Source of the DNA: Vibrio panuliri
Lineage (GTDB): Bacteria > Pseudomonadota > Gammaproteobacteria > Enterobacterales > Vibrionaceae
Assembly: GCF_009938205.1 (NCBI RefSeq)
Contig: NZ_AP019654.1
Span: forward strand, 2,694,540-2,758,539
Length of the DNA stretch: 64,000 nt
Direction of reading: 5' to 3'
Both the position numbers and the translations under genes were made by a program. Of this stretch, positions 60,392 to 64,000 are shown piece by piece. The first letter of the stretch is position 1. The number at the start of each line of letters is the position of its first letter. The notes below the pieces were generated by a model. It was not told the origin of the DNA, ran no database searches, and was given only the letters and a program-made list of their open reading frames with translations.

Positions 60392-61620
60392 TAAGACTGC
60401 GTTGATGAGAATGACTGCTTAGCTAAATCAGGTAAATCCCCTTTCAAGCCTAATGCTCGCTTCATGATCTCATCTTTTGCTCCAGGCAATTGTCCTGCTA
60501 GCTTTAAACCAATGCCACGAATGAGCTTCTTGGCCGGATTGTCGCCTTCAAATAGATCCTTAAAACCCTGCATTGCCGCAATCATTTTCGCCGCTTCAGC
60601 TTTGCGCCAACGCTCATACCCGCGCAGATTTCGCTTGGTACCGATATCTTGTCCCTGTTGCCACACGGCCAGGATCTCTTGGGCTAAACTCGCCGCATCC
60701 AACAGCCCCAAGTTAACACCTTGCCCTGCCAACGGATGGATGGTGTGAGCGGCATCGCCAACTAAAGCAATACGCTCCGTCACAAAATCACGGGCGTAGC
60801 GCATCTTAAGTGGAAAGGCGAATCGCTCCCCAACCACTTCACACATCCCAAGTCGAGCACCAAACTCTGCCGTTAGGGCTTTGTTGAACTCTTCTTTCTC
60901 CATCGCAACTAAGCGCTCTGCACGACTCGGATCCGTTGACCAAACAATTGAACTCATTTGGCTACCAACCATCGGCAGAAATGCCAATGGGCCTTGTGGC
61001 GTAAATATCTGGCGCGCCACTTTTTCATGAGGCTCCTGAGTCCAAACATTCGCAACAATCGCACTGTGCCCATAGTCCCAATGGGTTAATGGAATATCTT
61101 GCTGACGACGAACCCATGAATTAGCACCATCAGCGCCCACGACCAATTTCGTTGTCAGTGACTGACCATTATCAAGCGTCAACCACACTTCACTTTCCCC
61201 CACGGCCATAGTTTGGCACTGGGCAGGCATAAACAAGCTCACATTGGTCTGCTTCTGCACTTGTTCCAATAAAGCGAGTTGAATCACTCGGTTTTCGACG
61301 ATATGTCCAAGATTCGGTTGAGCGAGCTTCTGCGCATCAAACTCTATCCGAGCAAAGCTATCCTGTTCCCATACTTCCATCGCCATATAGGCTGCCGCTC
61401 GACGATCAACAATACCCTGCCAAGCGCCCAGATTGCGTAAAATCGTCTCACTCGAACGACTCAATGCCGAGACACGCACATCCGGCAGTTCAGCTAGCTC
61501 ACTATCAGGCGCACGACTTTCTATCACTGCGACTCTAAGCTCTGAGTCTTTCAGCGCCGCCGCGAGCGCCAAACCCACCATGCCACCACCTACGATGGCA
61601 ATATCTACGCTTTGCATCAT
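60391..61620 (-). CDS. ubiI: UbiI, FAD-dependent 2-polyprenylphenol hydroxylase
   Basis: A 409-aa class A flavin monooxygenase (VisC). The Rossmann motif is IAIVGGGMVGLALAAAL, the DG motif VVGADGANSWVRR and the GD motif RIALVGDAAHTIHPLAGQGVNLGLLDA. It hydroxylates C5 of the ubiquinone ring using O2. It lies 23 bp after ubiH; the aerobic counterpart of UbiU/UbiV at the other end of the window. Distinguished from UbiH by its closer fit to VisC-type ends (KRALGLKGDLPDLA). Confidence 0.92.
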   Translation of the reverse strand: MMQSVDIAIVGGGMVGLALAAALKDSELRVAVIESRAPDSELAELPDVRVSALSRSSETILRNLGAWQGIVDRRAAAYMAMEVWEQDSFARIEFDAQKLAQPNLGHIVENRVIQLALLEQVQKQTNVSLFMPAQCQTMAVGESEVWLTLDNGQSLTTKLVVGADGANSWVRRQQDIPLTHWDYGHSAIVANVWTQEPHEKVARQIFTPQGPLAFLPMVGSQMSSIVWSTDPSRAERLVAMEKEEFNKALTAEFGARLGMCEVVGERFAFPLKMRYARDFVTERIALVGDAAHTIHPLAGQGVNLGLLDAASLAQEILAVWQQGQDIGTKRNLRGYERWRKAEAAKMIAAMQGFKDLFEGDNPAKKLIRGIGLKLAGQLPGAKDEIMKRALGLKGDLPDLAKQSFSSTQS

Positions 61621-61643
61621 TTTCTATTGAATCCTTTTTGGCG

Positions 61644-62822
61644 CTATCGCGCGACTAAACCTAATGTTCGTTGCAGTAATGGGGTCTTCAGTGGCGGAAT
61701 ATTATCCATCAAAGCTAAACCGATGTTGCGTCCGACTCTTAATGTTAAATAATCATTGGAGAACAGATGAACAAGCGATGATGTCAGCGAAATAGTATGA
61801 GTACGATCAGCTTCTCTACGTTGTTTAAACGCGCTGAGCACTGAGTATTGACCAACGTCATCCAATGAGTGCATCAGTTCCTCAGCCAAACTTGCCACAT
61901 CACGAATGCCCAAGTTAAAACCTTGTCCCGCAATCGGATGCAAAGTCTGAGCGGCATTGCCGACAATGGCAAAGCGATGTGAGGTATTTTGCTCACGATA
62001 ACGAAGCAGTAGCGGATAGCTCGCTCTTGCCCCAACGTGAGTCAGCTTACCGAGTCGCCAACCGAACTGCTGTTGTAACTGCGCTAAGAAAGCACAGTCA
62101 TCAAGTTCAGTCATGTGCTGTGCAACCTCTGGTCTGACACACCAAACCAATGACATTCTGCCATCACTCATCGGCAGCAAAGCAACCGGGCCTTGTTGAG
62201 TGAAACGCTCAAAAGCTTGGCCTTGATGAGGCATTTCAGTCCGAATATTGGCAATCACTGCAACTTGGTTGAAATCATGTTCACGCAGCGCAATACCGAG
62301 CTGTTCACAACATGAAGAGATTGCACCATCTGCCGCAACCAGCAATTGGCATTGCAAGGCCACACCGCTTTGAAGTGTCACGATATTATGATCTTGTGTG
62401 CGCTCAACTTGCGCGACGGCATCTGGGGTGATCAATTCAATCTGCGGAGAATGCAAAACTTTGTCATGATAGATGCGTCCGACATCCGCCAGCTCAACCA
62501 CATAACCAAGTGCTTGAATCCCAAGCTCTCGATGATCGATTTCAGTCATACCAGCATGGGAACGATCCGAAACATGAATGTGTTTTATCGCTGTGGCTAC
62601 AGGTTCGATATCATGCCACAAGCCGAACTGGCGCAATATTTGAACCGTACCAAATGAGAGCGCTATCGAGCGAGAATCAAACCCAGGGTGAGCTTGATGG
62701 TCAACCGGAAACGGCTCAACAACAGCAACACGTAATTTGCCATTCGACAGCGTATCAAGTGCCAATGCGAGCGTCATACCCGCCATCGCTCCACCAGCAA
62801 TTACCACATCAAACTGCTTCAT
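61644..62822 (-). CDS. ubiH: UbiH, FAD-dependent 2-octaprenyl-6-methoxyphenol hydroxylase
   Basis: A 392-aa flavin monooxygenase: VVIAGGAMAGMTLALALD, LLVAADGAISSCCEQL, and FAIVGNAAQTLHPIAGQGFNLGIRD (here GN replaces the usual GD of this motif, which is also seen in UbiH of E. coli). It ends ALMDNIPPLKTPLLQRTLGLV, typical of UbiH. It hydroxylates C1 of the ring. The start at 62822 follows homology; the frame is open 20 codons further. It lies 13 bp after ygfB with no pepP between them, unlike E. coli. Confidence 0.93.
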   Translation of the reverse strand: MKQFDVVIAGGAMAGMTLALALDTLSNGKLRVAVVEPFPVDHQAHPGFDSRSIALSFGTVQILRQFGLWHDIEPVATAIKHIHVSDRSHAGMTEIDHRELGIQALGYVVELADVGRIYHDKVLHSPQIELITPDAVAQVERTQDHNIVTLQSGVALQCQLLVAADGAISSCCEQLGIALREHDFNQVAVIANIRTEMPHQGQAFERFTQQGPVALLPMSDGRMSLVWCVRPEVAQHMTELDDCAFLAQLQQQFGWRLGKLTHVGARASYPLLLRYREQNTSHRFAIVGNAAQTLHPIAGQGFNLGIRDVASLAEELMHSLDDVGQYSVLSAFKQRREADRTHTISLTSSLVHLFSNDYLTLRVGRNIGLALMDNIPPLKTPLLQRTLGLVAR

Positions 62823-62835
62823 CTTTTTAACCCGA

Positions 62836-63414
62836 TTAATGAATGGTTGGCGCAGACTCTTGCTGAGTTGGTTTTTGACCAAACTCAGCGTGAATGGTCA
62901 ACACGCAAACTTTTACGTGTTCAATCACTTGCTCAAGCAGCAAAGCTTGCTCTTGCATGTCATCTTCTTCATCAATACCAAGTTTGGCTATTTCTTCTAA
63001 ATCATTCAGTGCTTCTTTCGCTTGCTTAGACGCTTTCTTGAGGTCGGTCCCTACCAACCCCAGACCTGAAATGAAATGATTCACCCAATCAGCAACACCG
63101 TCAGCCATATCAAACAGAGTGGCGCTCGCCTCTTCATCAGGCAAGAGTAATGACAATTCCATGTCACTACCTGTCACTTCTTTAATCGTAGCATCCAACG
63201 TTTGCTGCGCAAGCGTCAGCGCTTTGTCCGGCCATCCCATACCTTCATTGGTATAGTCAAAAATCAAAGGCTGCCAGCTTTTATCCGTTAAGCTCAGACC
63301 GCCACTTAACATGCCAGTTAGAAGACCGTGAAGCTCAGACGGGTTCACCGCCAAGCCAGCAGACTGCATTTCACTCGCGAAGGTTAAGTAATCGGGAAGG
63401 GTGATGTTACTCAT
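62836..63414 (-). CDS. YgfB/UPF0149 family protein
   Basis: A 192-aa helical protein with [13 protein letters not shown] near residue 27 and [30 protein letters not shown] in the middle, the UPF0149 signature. In E. coli ygfB precedes pepP-ubiH-ubiI. YgfB of Pseudomonas has been linked to regulation of antibiotic response genes; role here unknown. Divergent from zapA with a 234-bp gap. Confidence 0.93.
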   Translation of the reverse strand: MSNITLPDYLTFASEMQSAGLAVNPSELHGLLTGMLSGGLSLTDKSWQPLIFDYTNEGMGWPDKALTLAQQTLDATIKEVTGSDMELSLLLPDEEASATLFDMADGVADWVNHFISGLGLVGTDLKKASKQAKEALNDLEEIAKLGIDEEDDMQEQALLLEQVIEHVKVCVLTIHAEFGQKPTQQESAPTIH

Positions 63415-63648
63415 GGATAAACCTAATTTTGCAAAATAATACTCAATCCTACCACTTCAAAGGATAAGCGAAAATGTACATCGCGTTAATAATGAGCGCC
63501 TTTTACACAAATTGCCCAATTACTGTGTGATTGCCCTTTGTTTTCGCTTTGTTGCACGGGAAAGACTTGAATCTTAACAAGGCTTTTTCTATAGTTTCCC
63601 CCTCGGTGATGGTCTGCATTATCACCTTAATTTAAGTGTAGAGTGGAT

Positions 63649-63981
63649 ATGAGTAGCCAAGCGGTAGAAGTTGAAATTTTAGGTAAGTTAACCCGAGTTA
63701 ACTGCCCAGCGGGTCAGGAAGAAGCGCTGCTTCAAGCTGCCAAACGACTGAATGATCGTTTGCAAGATATGACCGACAAGACAAAAGTGACCAATGAGGT
63801 GCATCTGCTGACCATCGCGGCACTGAACTTCTGCTATGACTTGGAAACTCGCGATAACTCAACACATGAACAACAAGAGCTGCAACTGCAACTCAATGAG
63901 CGAATGGAGAAGCTCAACACATCACTTGATGAAGCGCTAAGTAAAGTACAGCCAGGAAAGCCGTCACCAATAGCGGAATAA
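63649..63981 (+). CDS. zapA: Cell division protein ZapA
   Basis: A 110-aa protein with the N-terminal globular head (VEVEILGKLTRVNCPAGQEEALLQAAKRLNDRL) and a long C-terminal coiled coil. ZapA bundles FtsZ filaments at the Z ring. ATG 63649 is taken over the GTG two codons earlier. In E. coli the 6S RNA gene follows; only 19 bases remain here, so it cannot be judged. Confidence 0.95.
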   Translation: MSSQAVEVEILGKLTRVNCPAGQEEALLQAAKRLNDRLQDMTDKTKVTNEVHLLTIAALNFCYDLETRDNSTHEQQELQLQLNERMEKLNTSLDEALSKVQPGKPSPIAE

Positions 63982-64000
63982 TTTTAACTTGATTGCAGAA

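Noticed and set aside
63982..64000. Possible start of 6S RNA (ssrS) after zapA
   Set aside because: Expected from gene order, but only 19 bases remain, too few to support it.

Overview
The window reads as a stretch of the larger chromosome of a Vibrionaceae bacterium, most likely a Vibrio. This rests on family-level recognition of the proteins and on gene order remembered from Vibrio and E. coli; no search was run and no species is named. Nearly all of it is housekeeping DNA. I saw no rRNA, tRNA, prophage, insertion sequence, CRISPR array or defence island, and no wholly new multigene system. The less expected material lies in the intergenic DNA and in a few single genes.

Layout. 1-8.2 kb: the tail of an EAL-domain protein, ubiU-ubiV (O2-independent ubiquinone hydroxylation), a MATE pump with its MarR regulator, then nlpI, pnp and rpsO. 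8.2-8.5 kb: a repeat-rich junction. 8.5-11.8 kb: mtnN, cbiB-like, btuF and a TRIC/UPF0126 channel. 11.8-16.7 kb: thrLABC with a leader peptide and attenuator. 17-19.4 kb: a small outer-membrane-type protein, an RraA-family protein, a DUF3293 protein and arcA. 19.5-30 kb: hldE, glnE, a chemoreceptor, a K+ channel, a CYTH-CHAD protein, and a PhoU-like protein with a PiT phosphate carrier. 30-34.5 kb: a YgiM-like SH3 protein, gspB-gspA and cca. 34.5-46 kb: eno with a decayed copy of its own 3' end, pyrG, mazG, two long hairpin repeats, relA, rlmD and barA. 46-55.3 kb: acpS, pdxJ, recO, era, rnc, lepB, lepA, and rseC-rseB-rseA-rpoE behind a sigma-E-type promoter. 55.6-64 kb: nadB, ygfX-sdhE, ygfZ, a YbaK-type deacylase, a possible small-RNA locus, a 68-aa protein, ubiI-ubiH, ygfB and zapA.

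How the genes fit together. Several units concern stress and global control: RelA and MazG (nucleotide alarm and pool cleaning), ArcA (redox; a perfect FNR-type site lies upstream), BarA/VarS (Csr pathway), RpoE-RseABC (envelope stress), and PNPase with RNase III, whose likely autoregulatory hairpin target is visible upstream of pnp. Ubiquinone synthesis appears in both modes: UbiU/UbiV need no O2, UbiI/UbiH use it. GspA/GspB serve assembly of the type II secretin. MtnN, the CbiB-like protein and BtuF lie together, linking S-adenosylhomocysteine salvage with cobalamin uptake and remodelling.
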